A stretch of DNA of 64,000 nt from NCBI GenBank assembly GCA_033763775.1, contig JANRJW010000013.1, positions 186,001 through 250,000 of the forward strand, read 5' to 3'. A model generated the notes under the pieces. It searched no databases and had not been told where the DNA came from. It saw nothing but the letters and a program-made list of their open reading frames with translations. The DNA is from JAJTHB01 sp033763775 (GTDB lineage: Bacteria; Pseudomonadota; Alphaproteobacteria; Rickettsiales; SXRF01). The number at the start of each line of letters is the position of its first letter. The stretch's first letter is position 1. Below are positions 51,535 to 59,416 of the stretch, piece by piece. Position numbers and translations under genes: made by a program.

Positions 51535-52239
51535 TTGTTTTCATCCCTGCTCATCGTTGCGATACTCACGGCACTGATGGTGCTGGCCATTGCTTTGATA
51601 TGGCTGGCGCATCGCGGTGAATTACATACCCCCATGGGGTTATACGCCAATCGTACAGTATGGCTGCTATGGCTCAGAAAGCCTGAACTACAGCTTTGTG
51701 CTATCCTTGCCGCATGCCTGATAACGCTGGGTATTTATGATAGCAAGCTGCGTAGCCTTAATTTTGATTACCAGCGCCTGCAGGCCTCGCAAATTGCTGT
51801 AGATGATATTCTGTTGGCAATTAATAGCCCGACCACATGCAAGGAACCTTTGCCCGTGGTTCTGTTTCAAACACCCGCCAATATCTCGGAAGATCCGGTA
51901 GCGCAGATGTATGATGCGCGGCAATCCTCGTCGGATTATCAGGCGCGGCTTGATGAAATCAAAACCCGCTATGAAGAAATACTTGTCACGTATTTTTATT
52001 TAAAACGCTGTAAACAAGCTCAGTCGATGGATTACCATCTCATTATCTCATCACTGGCCACGGAAATGGCTTCAGTCAATGCCCCGGGTCGCCTTCAATA
52101 TGATATTTTAACCTCTGCTCGCGGATCATACCGCGAGCTTTACGCGGTCACACGCTGCGATGCACCCGGCACGGATACCCTCAAAGAGGGCTACCAGCGC
52201 TATATTCAGTCCATCGCAAAAAACATCTTCAAGCCCTAG
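51535..52239 (+). CDS. Predicted membrane protein on plus strand, 234 aa
   Basis: An unrecognised 234-residue protein with two membrane segments (about residues 3-24 and 50-70). The remainder is soluble, with many Tyr, Asp and Gln. The start is TTG with GGAAAG about 6 bases upstream. It is antisense to the cluster's tail gene order, so it is probably an inserted gene expressed on its own. It overlaps the 3' end of the convergent tail protein gene by 4 bases. Confidence 0.7.
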   Translation: MFSSLLIVAILTALMVLAIALIWLAHRGELHTPMGLYANRTVWLLWLRKPELQLCAILAACLITLGIYDSKLRSLNFDYQRLQASQIAVDDILLAINSPTTCKEPLPVVLFQTPANISEDPVAQMYDARQSSSDYQARLDEIKTRYEEILVTYFYLKRCKQAQSMDYHLIISSLATEMASVNAPGRLQYDILTSARGSYRELYAVTRCDAPGTDTLKEGYQRYIQSIAKNIFKP

Positions 52240-52652
52240 GCGGTATGGTGAACAACATGACCAATAGATTGCATAACAAGCCGGAAACGCTCTTTACTAT
52301 CGCTGTCTGCTTGTTGCTGTTGATATTCAGTAATTAGAAATTTAGCTGAAATCCAGTCGCCTTTTTCAAAATAAACAAGATAGTTTCGTGGTGCTCCGTC
52401 AAGTGCGCATTGCCTTAAAAGTCGCCCTGCGCGCAAATCCAGATAAACGCCGCTGGCAACAATCTCAGCTGATATACGTCCAGCGGGCAGTGCGGCTGTT
52501 CGCCAACCATTGGCAGCCACATGGTTATTTTCAAGATATTGCTGGCTGATGCTCAGGCGTGCCTGCTCAAGCCCTGCAAGGTTATGAAAAAACTCCGGAT
52601 CCGTATTACTGCCAATTTTAATCATGGTCAGCATTCCACTTCTGGCAGACAT
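52236..52652 (-). CDS. TP901-1 type major tail protein (gp9-like)
   Basis: A 138-residue tail tube protein with the recognisable start MIKIGSNTDPEFFHNLAGLE, then the conserved middle WRTAALPAGRISAEIVASGV and C-terminal RNYLVYFEKGDWISAKFLI. This fits the TP901-1/GTA gp9 family, whose copies stack to form the tail tube. A GGGGGG ribosome-binding site lies 5 bases before the ATG. It follows, on the minus strand, the head-tail connector after a gap occupied by a plus-strand gene. Confidence 0.82.
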   Translation of the reverse strand: MSARSGMLTMIKIGSNTDPEFFHNLAGLEQARLSISQQYLENNHVAANGWRTAALPAGRISAEIVASGVYLDLRAGRLLRQCALDGAPRNYLVYFEKGDWISAKFLITEYQQQQADSDSKERFRLVMQSIGHVVHHTA

Positions 52653-52712
52653 ATACCCCCCTTAGCAATGTATGTAATACAATGATTGTTCATGCACGAC
52701 GGTCATCAAACT

Positions 52713-52733
52713 GTCATGAAACTCTGTTATAGT
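52713..52733 (-). promoter_or_regulatory. Shared phage-cluster motif, copy f
   Basis: The plus strand reads GTCATGAAACTCTGTTATAG. It has TGA-N3-TCTGTTA, one base shorter than copies a and b. It lies about 65-80 bases upstream of the major tail protein start and close to a plus-strand gene start, so it may be a divergent control region. Confidence 0.45.
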
Positions 52734-52739
52734 GTATTC

Positions 52740-53171
52740 ATGCTGATAGCGGACGACATCCCCCACCCCAAGCATGACGCTGACCTACAAGGCGCTCACA
52801 TGGTGTTTCATCAGTTCATGAATCGTTATCAGCCGATTTTTATCCGCCTTGAGGGCTATCTGGACGACATGGCTCAAAATGCCGGCCGCTACGCAGAAGC
52901 CTACAAGCCATGGCAACAGGCGCTGCATCATCTTCGGCGCGGTGTTTATCTCACGGCAAAAAAAATCCCGCTACAAAACGCCCAAACTTTCATTGAAGCG
53001 ATTCAGACCTTCAGTTTCGATGGAGCGCTGCGGTTGCTTCAGGATCTCTGTGCCAGTTGCCGCATCAGCCTTCCCAGCGGCTGGGCGGAGCAGTTCAGAA
53101 AGCATTTAAAGCTGCTGCAGTTTGCCTTTTCAATTGTGCTGCGTCAGCAGCAGCTATCACCCCAGCGCTGA
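52740..53171 (+). CDS. Hypothetical plus-strand protein, about 143 aa
   Basis: A soluble, helical protein of unknown family, with many aromatic and basic residues. The start is uncertain: in-frame starts exist at 52686 (TTG), 52692, 52716 and 52740; the last fits best because the shared motif precedes it. It occupies the slot between connector and tail tube where phages have stopper and tail terminator genes, but runs in the opposite direction. It may be a moron gene. Confidence 0.62.
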   Translation: MLIADDIPHPKHDADLQGAHMVFHQFMNRYQPIFIRLEGYLDDMAQNAGRYAEAYKPWQQALHHLRRGVYLTAKKIPLQNAQTFIEAIQTFSFDGALRLLQDLCASCRISLPSGWAEQFRKHLKLLQFAFSIVLRQQQLSPQR

Positions 53172-53190
53172 TATCAAAAATAACCACACC

Positions 53191-53742
53191 TTAAAGACCA
53201 AGCTCACGATACGGCATATAAAGCCGAGCCGAAAGATCCGGTATCACGCTATCATACTGTCCGTTTCGGTGGTCATACATATGAGCAATATGCGCAAGCA
53301 ATCCCTGCTTGATAGGTCTGGGAACACTCGAAGCGCCGCCATAGCCGGCCAGATAACTAATCTCGATACGGTGGGCAATCAGGCTGGTTTCCGGCCTTAA
53401 GATATTTTTTGCTGCATTCAGGCTATAGAGTTCGGGGTCAATTATGGCACTGTCACCATCACGCTCAATCGCCACCACACTCACCACATCACTCACCGGC
53501 CCCATCGGAAGATACACATCATCATCAATGTAATCATCATAGGCCAGTTTCCACGTCTGGGTCATGAGCGAGCGTTTCATCCAATGCTCGGCCACCATGC
53601 GGGCAGCTGTGATCAGATCGGCAATTAGCGAGTCCTCATCGGGATGATCCACACGAAGATACAGCTTGGTTTCGGTCAAAGTTAGTGGTTCACCGGCCGG
53701 CGCAACAATGCGCGCAAGCAGGCGGTTACGAAGCACCGTCAT
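53191..53742 (-). CDS. Head-tail connector protein (gp6-like)
   Basis: A 183-residue protein of the phage gp6/head-tail connector family: LTLTETKLYLRVDHPDEDSL followed by LITAARMVAEHW, then TWKLAYDDYIDDD and the C-terminal IKQGLLAHIAHMYDHR. It forms the ring that joins the portal to the tail. It lies after the capsid genes in transcription order. The start has an AGGAGA-type ribosome-binding site. Confidence 0.9.
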   Translation of the reverse strand: MTVLRNRLLARIVAPAGEPLTLTETKLYLRVDHPDEDSLIADLITAARMVAEHWMKRSLMTQTWKLAYDDYIDDDVYLPMGPVSDVVSVVAIERDGDSAIIDPELYSLNAAKNILRPETSLIAHRIEISYLAGYGGASSVPRPIKQGLLAHIAHMYDHRNGQYDSVIPDLSARLYMPYRELGL

Positions 53743-53797
53743 ACACTCTCCTGAAATATGAAAAAAGCCAGATTCAGCCCGTCATAAACGACATGGT

Positions 53798-54547
53798 CTA
53801 AATTTTCTGGCCCCAATTATGGTTATTGTACTTTGAAATAACACCAATGCCTGCAGCAGCGCCCAGCAAATTAGGCGCTTCCCAGATCCACGCCATGGAA
53901 GACAGCTCATGCGCTTTCTTCTCCGGCACACCACACTTGGTGAGAATTCTCGAGGTCGAATCAATCAGCTCATCGGTCACTTTTGAAAGTCCGGTATTCA
54001 TCAGAAGAAGTGAGCCATAATGCACCCCTTCATCCGCCCCCCATAACTTCCACTCATGCTTGGTCATACCCATGATTCTTTTATCATCCGGGTGTGGTCG
54101 ATAATACGGGCTTGCCGGGTTGTGCTCGGGAATATCGCGCGTCAGCAGATGCCTGGTAAGCATCTTAAAGCCCATGCTGATCGCCCAGGCCGATGTAAAT
54201 ACGATCGAAACATGCGCCAACCTTTCAGCGCGTTCTTCTTTTGATTTGGTTTGATCAATTTGACACTCTTTGAGCTTACAGAATCGCCCAATCACTGATT
54301 CAATCGTATCAAGATACGGCTCAATCACAGCCTTTGAGAGCGCCTTACTTGCGGCTTTTAGAGGCTTTTCCGCTATCAGATCAATCACACCCACCACACC
54401 CAGTGATATGATCATCGATACGCCTTCAGCCGCAACAAAAGCGCTAGATTCCCTGAAAGTTGAGCTATCAACAAGCCGAGACATACGCATGGCAAGGCGC
54501 GATTTGCCCTGACCCGGTTGCTGCGAATATGATCCGTTACTGCTCAA
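53798..54547 (-). CDS. Unknown membrane protein in the cluster, 249 aa
   Basis: I do not recognise it. It has hydrophobic stretches at about residues 38-60 (FVAAEGVSMIISLGVVGVID), 125-140 and 222-236 (NLLGAAAGIGVISK), and a Cys pair in RFCKLKECQ. The start is uncertain: TTG 54547 has a GAGG 7 bases upstream, while ATGs at 54490 and 54484 give shorter forms. It lies between the capsid-side small paralogue gene and the connector. An accessory or cargo role is possible. Confidence 0.65.
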   Translation of the reverse strand: MSSNGSYSQQPGQGKSRLAMRMSRLVDSSTFRESSAFVAAEGVSMIISLGVVGVIDLIAEKPLKAASKALSKAVIEPYLDTIESVIGRFCKLKECQIDQTKSKEERAERLAHVSIVFTSAWAISMGFKMLTRHLLTRDIPEHNPASPYYRPHPDDKRIMGMTKHEWKLWGADEGVHYGSLLLMNTGLSKVTDELIDSTSRILTKCGVPEKKAHELSSMAWIWEAPNLLGAAAGIGVISKYNNHNWGQKI

Positions 54548-54673
54548 GCCTGACCTCGATCAGAATACACTGGTACCTTGTCAGGATAGCATAAACGAAA
54601 AAAAGAAATATGACGATTATGTGAATATGCTCAGCAGCTTAACGAAGCATGCGACGAACTGTCACAAAACTGA

Positions 54674-55021
54674 CTATTTTTCTTCTGGTTTGGTCACGAA
54701 GCTGGAGATATTGCTTGAAATATCATGGGCTTTCTCTGGGCTGGCAATATCGATCATCGCCTGGTGGTTAAACCCATATTCTTTGGTCATTTTCTGTTTC
54801 ACTTCGTCAGAAGGCTCACCCTCGCCGGATTCAACGATGATCCCGTAATCCTCCGGATAGAACGTGCCCTGTTTCTGCGCTTCCATGAAGGCTTCGAGCT
54901 TGTCCGCGCGAATGGCGACATACGCATAAATTTTGCCGCCCTCGGGATTTTCTCCGCGCACCAGAAGGATGCACACGGTTTTTTCAGCAATAATCTGCTC
55001 GGTTTTGGTCAGCTTGGACAC
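54674..55021 (-). CDS. Small protein, paralogue of 35371-35709 product
   Basis: A protein of about 115 residues. DYGIIVESGEGEPSDEVKQK and EYGFNHQA align with HFAVIVEKGYGEPSAQVKTK and YYGFDHDF of the gene at 35371. The N-terminal part has VCILLVRGENPEGGKIYAYV. Start choice: GTG at 55021 follows AGAGG by 4 bases, while a TTG 24 bases upstream is also possible. It lies in the phage cluster next to the capsid genes. The family is unknown. Confidence 0.75.
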   Translation of the reverse strand: MSKLTKTEQIIAEKTVCILLVRGENPEGGKIYAYVAIRADKLEAFMEAQKQGTFYPEDYGIIVESGEGEPSDEVKQKMTKEYGFNHQAMIDIASPEKAHDISSNISSFVTKPEEK

Positions 55022-55144
55022 AACGCCTCTTAAATTATTTTTCAATAACTTAACTCAAAAAACACGTTAGGTCAAGCAGCTTAAGAAAGCTTTAACGCCG
55101 CGAAAATAGCCGAAAAAAAAGCTCAAATTCAGAAATATGTAACA

Positions 55145-55191
55145 TAAAAAGCAAGAAAAGGGCGACCGCAGCAGAGCGACCGGCCGCCCCT
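55145..55191 (-). terminator. Possible terminator after capsid-side gene
   Basis: On the minus strand GGGGCGGCCGG-loop-CGGTCGCCC is followed by TTTTCTTGCTTTTT. The stem has one A.C mismatch. It would end transcripts that come from the capsid genes. Confidence 0.5.
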
Positions 55192-55200
55192 TCCCATTTA

Positions 55201-55614
55201 TCACACCACCGGTGCGTAAGACGGTGTGCCACGCAGCGCCACAATACCAATTGGCGTGCCCACGCTATGGGTGCCGGTCGGGGTTGCCACGGCGCGCAGA
55301 TAACGGCGATTGCCGTTATAGCCAAAGCTATAGACCGTACGATCCTTGGTGGATGCATCAATCACCACGGTCTGAGTGGTATTAAGCAGGTCCGACAGCG
55401 GCACGTCGACATAGGTGGTGTCGTCGTCGCTATGGGTCAGCTTGAGCGTCCAGAAAACAGATCCTGAAAGCGTATCTCCCGACTGACCAATGGCAAACGC
55501 CACCGCCGCGCTGTTAAAGCCCTGCAGATCAATCGTGGTCGAGGTACGAGTCACGGTCGAGTTAGCGGGGTTAAAATGCTGGCTGACCAGCACATTACGA
55601 TATAAATCCCTCAT
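55201..55614 (-). CDS. Phage structural protein, 137 aa, possible head decoration
   Basis: A 137-residue, beta-rich protein starting MRDLYRNVLVSQHFNPANST, with Thr/Val/Gly-rich strands to the end. It lies 15 bases after the major capsid gene and has an AAAGGAT ribosome-binding site. Position and size fit a head decoration or fibre protein, but no family is claimed. A terminator-like hairpin follows on the minus strand. Confidence 0.75.
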   Translation of the reverse strand: MRDLYRNVLVSQHFNPANSTVTRTSTTIDLQGFNSAAVAFAIGQSGDTLSGSVFWTLKLTHSDDDTTYVDVPLSDLLNTTQTVVIDASTKDRTVYSFGYNGNRRYLRAVATPTGTHSVGTPIGIVALRGTPSYAPVV

Positions 55615-55629
55615 GATTCATCCTTTCCG

Positions 55630-56832
55630 TTAGGCCGCAAGGCGCATCAGTTTGATGGCCTCAAAATTAATCACATCACCGCCGACCCGTTTTGTGGCAT
55701 AGAATTTCACAAATGGTTTCTCGGTAAATGGATCCCTCAGAATGCGAATCCCGCGGCGATCCACAATCTGGTAGCCCGCCTTGAAATCACCCACTGCCAC
55801 AGACAATGAGTTCGTGGCTGCGGTAGGCATATCGGTTGCCATGTAAACTGGCACACCCATCAGTGTATCGGGCGAGCCGGCGGCAAGGCCTGGCTGCCAC
55901 AGATACTGGTTGGTGGAGGTCTGTTTGAGCAGACGCACCGACTGCACCACCGTACGGTTCATCAGGAAGCTCGCGCGCTTGCTGTAGCCGTCTTTCAGTG
56001 CATAAAACAGGTTGATGATGCCATCGGCGGTCACCGCGCCGTTAGTGCCAGAATTGATTTGCTCAACGCGCCCCCACTGGGTGCCCGCAGCATAGGTCAG
56101 AATACCGCGCGGCTGGTTCACGCCGTTACCGCTGATAAACGCAGTATTTTCGCGGCGAGCAAAAATATCCGAGATTTTATCAGCAAGCCACGCTTCCACA
56201 TCCACGGCCGCATCATCCACCAGCTTCTGCGTTGCTTTTGGCTGGGCAAATAGCTCATTGGTAGGAATGTTGCGCTTAGCGAGTGTGGGGGTATTGGTTT
56301 CCGTGATTGCCATCACTTCACCTGTCCAGCCAGCGGTTGCCTGATCGTGGTCATCGATCAGCTCGAGTGCGTCCGAAGAAATCGTCTCCACCGAAGAAAG
56401 CTGGCGCATGGGCGAGGTTTCAAAGATGGAGGTCACGATTTTCGACGACATTGTCGGTGTCACCAGATAACCGCCATCCGGATCCGATCCCACAGAAAGC
56501 GCTTTGGTCTGCAGCGCTTCAAGGCCACCATCCAGCCCTTTGCGCAGGTAGTTACGAAACGCCTTACCATATTCGCCATCACCACTTGCGATAGTTTTAT
56601 AGCCATCACCAGCGCCATCAAGCGCGGGGCGGTGATAAGCGGTTTCAATCTGGTCGAGCCGTTTTTTGTAATTATCCATCGCCACGTTGATGTTGCTTAA
56701 ATGCTCGGCATAAAGCGGGTCGCTATTGCCTTTGCGTTCAATTTCTCTGAGGCGTGCATCGTTCACAGATTTAAACTGCTCCCATGCATTACCCAGTGCT
56801 GACACGCGGTCAGCGATCTCAGAAATACTCAT
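55630..56832 (-). CDS. Major capsid protein, HK97 fold (gp5-like)
   Basis: A 400-residue HK97-family capsid protein. The N-terminal ~100 residues are helical, as in the scaffolding-like delta domain that the prohead protease removes; the mature part begins near ALSVGSDPDGGYLVTPTMSS. The A-domain region contains FISGNGVNQPRGILTYA, and the end reads FYATKRVGGDVINFEAIK. A GAGGATCAC ribosome-binding site precedes the ATG. It follows the protease gene by 30 bases. Confidence 0.95.
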   Translation of the reverse strand: MSISEIADRVSALGNAWEQFKSVNDARLREIERKGNSDPLYAEHLSNINVAMDNYKKRLDQIETAYHRPALDGAGDGYKTIASGDGEYGKAFRNYLRKGLDGGLEALQTKALSVGSDPDGGYLVTPTMSSKIVTSIFETSPMRQLSSVETISSDALELIDDHDQATAGWTGEVMAITETNTPTLAKRNIPTNELFAQPKATQKLVDDAAVDVEAWLADKISDIFARRENTAFISGNGVNQPRGILTYAAGTQWGRVEQINSGTNGAVTADGIINLFYALKDGYSKRASFLMNRTVVQSVRLLKQTSTNQYLWQPGLAAGSPDTLMGVPVYMATDMPTAATNSLSVAVGDFKAGYQIVDRRGIRILRDPFTEKPFVKFYATKRVGGDVINFEAIKLMRLAA

Positions 56833-56862
56833 GTGATCCTCTTTTATTAATGAAACAACACT

Positions 56863-57477
56863 TCACTGACGAAGTGCACAAATCGCCCGGTCAAGCGCAC
56901 CTGACAGGGCAATGAAATGGCCGCTGCGCATGGCGGCGGAAACATCTTCCTCCTCATGCAGCTGCGGCGCTAAGCTCTGGCTTGAATGTTTAACAACCGT
57001 CACCTGTGCGGCGCTGTTTGCCGGAAAAGTGACAAGGCTGATCTCCCACAAATCCACCTCATAAAGGGTGCGGATACCGCTCTCGGGGTCGATCTGATAG
57101 CGCACCGGCGAGTAACCAATCGAAAGCCCACTGATAGCGCCTTCGCGCAGCAGGCTGTAAGCCTCCTTGGCGCGCTGTACAGAAAGCAGCAACCGCCCCT
57201 CAACATACAGCCCCACCTCATCTTCCAGCATCCGTTCGAAAATACCGATAGGTTCGCTCTGCTGATGTTGCCACAGCAGCCGAATCTGCGGCACACGCCC
57301 TTGCAATGTTCGCGAGAAAGCGCCGCTGGCCATGCGGTCGCGCTGACTATCAACCACCTCAAACACACTGGCATAGCCGGCAAAACGCCCCTGCTCATCC
57401 AGCGATTTCAGATTCAGCTCGCAGCGAAGCTGTTTGCGCTCACGCATCGTGGCGCTGATTTTATGTTCCATAAACAT
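56863..57477 (-). CDS. HK97 family prohead protease (gp4-like)
   Basis: A 204-residue S78/U9-type protease. The fold motif GYASVFEVVDSQRDRMASGAF is cut short here to GYASVFEVVDSQRDRMA; the catalytic His is likely in LLWQHQQSEPIG and the Ser in GAISGLSIGYSPV. It trims the capsid delta domain during head maturation. The ATG at 57477, with GGAA 8 bases upstream, is preferred over the longer frame that begins inside the portal gene. Confidence 0.93.
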   Translation of the reverse strand: MFMEHKISATMRERKQLRCELNLKSLDEQGRFAGYASVFEVVDSQRDRMASGAFSRTLQGRVPQIRLLWQHQQSEPIGIFERMLEDEVGLYVEGRLLLSVQRAKEAYSLLREGAISGLSIGYSPVRYQIDPESGIRTLYEVDLWEISLVTFPANSAAQVTVVKHSSQSLAPQLHEEEDVSAAMRSGHFIALSGALDRAICALRQ

Positions 57478-57511
57478 GAAAAATTCCAAAGATACGGTTG
57501 GGGGGTATAAA

Positions 57512-58774
57512 TCAAAGTTCTGTTTTTGGCGGATAGCCAACGGCGGCACGTTTTTCGTCTTCCGTAAGAAACGATGCCCGCTCAACACGATCCCAGATAG
57601 TCTGGTTACGCAGCGCCAGCACCGGCACATCATCGGTATTGGCAATCAGCTCCAGCCCCTGGCCAAAAAACGCACCAAGCCAGCCGCTCAAGCTGGAAAC
57701 CGTACTCTCAAGTAGCGGTATCACCGTCTGCTCCCACAGTGCCAGCCGCGCTTCCTGAAGGTTGGCATAGCGGTTATCCCCGGGAATCCCGAGAAGCTGC
57801 GGCGGCACACCAAACGCCAGCGCAATATCGCGCGCAGCAGAATTTTTCGCCTCAATAAAATCCATATCTTTGGGCGATAAACTCATTTCTTTCCAGTCCA
57901 GCCCACCCTCAAGCAGAATAGGCCTGCCAGCATTGGCGCTACCGCTGAACTGCTCATCGATCTGTGTTTTCAGGCGGCTATACTGATCTTCCGACAAGCT
58001 GCCGCCTGAAGCCCCTTCCGACCTCACCACCAGCGCACCGCTGGGGCGCGCGCCATTTTGCATCAGCGATTGGTTCCATGCAGCGGCATGATTATGCTGG
58101 TCAATACTGTAAGCAGCAGCTTCAACCGGGGACAGCCCATACCAATCATTCAGCGGGTGAAAATTCTTCAAATGCAGAACGCTCGAGCGACCGGTTAATC
58201 GATCCACCGGAAATTCCATTATTTTGTCACCCACGGTGTACCGATAGGCGCTTGGCAGCGCCGCTTTACCTGCCACAATCGACACACGGTCAGGCCGCAG
58301 AAGATGCAGCTCTGCAGGCAGCCCGTCGCGCGGGGCAATGGCCTGCACAAACACATTCCCGCTGATCAGCCGATAATGATACAGCGCGCCGAAAAAATCC
58401 GCCATGCTCTGGCTGGGGTTTGGCTGGCGAATCAGCGTCAGCAATGGGTGCGAGGAAAGCTCGCGGCGCACACCTCGGCTGTTCGTTGCCATCAGCTCAA
58501 TACGCACCGAAGCTGCTGCCGCTGAAACCATGGCAATCGCGCGATGGGCAATCACGTTGCGCGCATAAGCCTCTTCAGCAAAACGGCTGTAGTCGCGGTC
58601 CATCCACACCGCTTGCCCCGGCATCACCATATAAGAACGAAAAGGTGCGCCCGCAGCCCATGCCGCGCCGGCATTCTTCTGCGTATGAGCCAATTTCTTT
58701 CTGCCAAAAGCACCACCCAGCCAGCGTGTAAGCAGGTTGTGTTCTCGCGCCGTGCGTTGCTGCGCATGAGCCAT
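57512..58774 (-). CDS. Portal protein, HK97 family (gp3-like)
   Basis: A 420-residue portal protein that forms the dodecameric DNA gate at one head vertex. Diagnostic segments are PLLTLIRQPNPSQSMADFFG, the YRYTVGDKI region, and LALAFGVPPQLLGIPGDNRY. The ATG at 58774, 6 bases after GGAGG, is preferred to the upstream starts at 58795. The protease gene starts shortly after its stop. Confidence 0.94.
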   Translation of the reverse strand: MAHAQQRTAREHNLLTRWLGGAFGRKKLAHTQKNAGAAWAAGAPFRSYMVMPGQAVWMDRDYSRFAEEAYARNVIAHRAIAMVSAAAASVRIELMATNSRGVRRELSSHPLLTLIRQPNPSQSMADFFGALYHYRLISGNVFVQAIAPRDGLPAELHLLRPDRVSIVAGKAALPSAYRYTVGDKIMEFPVDRLTGRSSVLHLKNFHPLNDWYGLSPVEAAAYSIDQHNHAAAWNQSLMQNGARPSGALVVRSEGASGGSLSEDQYSRLKTQIDEQFSGSANAGRPILLEGGLDWKEMSLSPKDMDFIEAKNSAARDIALAFGVPPQLLGIPGDNRYANLQEARLALWEQTVIPLLESTVSSLSGWLGAFFGQGLELIANTDDVPVLALRNQTIWDRVERASFLTEDEKRAAVGYPPKTEL

Positions 58775-58842
58775 GCCATCCTCCGAAATAATCATGTTGG
58801 GAAATGAAGCTCCGTCTGGTCAGACGATATCGAGCCTACATT

Positions 58843-58879
58843 TAAAAAAATACCCCCCTCCGGTATGCACCGGAAGGGG
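58843..58879 (-). terminator. Rho-independent terminator upstream of portal
   Basis: On the minus strand CCCCTTCCGGTGCATACCGG continues as AGGGGGGTATTTTTTT. A GC stem of about 9 pairs with a short bulge is followed by a T run. It probably separates the terminase group from the portal group. Confidence 0.72.
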
Positions 58880-58906
58880 AAAGTTAAGGGAGAAATGAAA
58901 TTATTT

Positions 58907-59068
58907 TCAGCGGCGGTGCTGAGCCGGTGTATCTCTGCCGAGATCCTCGCAAGCTCCAGCAACACAATCTCTAAAATGCAGAGCGTCTCTCTCGTTTGCG
59001 CCAGCAACTTCCACAGGCGCCACTTCGCTGATAATCTTTTTGAGCTGATCCTGATTAATCTTAACCAT
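58907..59068 (-). CDS. Small hypothetical protein, 53 aa
   Basis: A short protein starting MVKINQDQLKKIISEVAPVE. The ATG at 59068 overlaps the stop of the preceding 97-aa gene, so translation is probably coupled. No motif known. Without that overlap it would be hard to support. Confidence 0.55.
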   Translation of the reverse strand: MVKINQDQLKKIISEVAPVEVAGANERDALHFRDCVAGACEDLGRDTPAQHRR

Positions 59069-59354
59069 GAGCCAGCCTCTTTTCTTCGTCCTGAACAATT
59101 TTCTGTGCTACGTTCAGGGCAATCCCGCGCACTCGCGATGGCTGAACCAGCATGCCGTTCTCATCGCGCACGCCCTCAAACATTTTAGCAATCCATGGGC
59201 GAAGCTTTTCAGCAATCTGCATGATTTTTTCGCCGGTGCTGGGTTCTTTGGGGTTACGAATCACACGTACCGAAGACCCGCTGCTATGTTCGATGCGTGG
59301 CTGCGCCTGCTTTTTGGCCTGCGTTACCCAGTCTGAAATCGAATCGTGCGGCAT
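59061..59354 (-). CDS. Small hypothetical protein, 97 aa
   Basis: A charged, soluble protein starting MPHDSISDWVTQAKKQAQPR, with a middle MQIAEKLRPWIAKMFEGVRD. Unknown family. It lies between the terminase and portal genes and is followed by a coupled 53-aa gene. The AT-rich palindromes at 59372-59409 lie immediately upstream. Confidence 0.65.
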   Translation of the reverse strand: MPHDSISDWVTQAKKQAQPRIEHSSGSSVRVIRNPKEPSTGEKIMQIAEKLRPWIAKMFEGVRDENGMLVQPSRVRGIALNVAQKIVQDEEKRLAHG

Positions 59355-59371
59355 ATCTTTAATAATTAATG

Positions 59372-59409
59372 TTTATAGCGCTATAAATATATTAAATTAT
59401 TTAATATAT
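59372..59409. promoter_or_regulatory. Two adjacent AT-rich palindromes
   Basis: TTTATAGCGCTATAAA (59372-59387) is a perfect 16-bp palindrome. Next to it, ATATATTAAA and TTTAATATAT (59387-59409) pair around a TTA loop. They fill the 62-bp gap between the terminase stop and the 97-aa gene start, and so lie upstream of the minus-strand small genes. Operator or promoter DNA is likely. Confidence 0.6.
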
Positions 59410-59416
59410 CGTTAAG

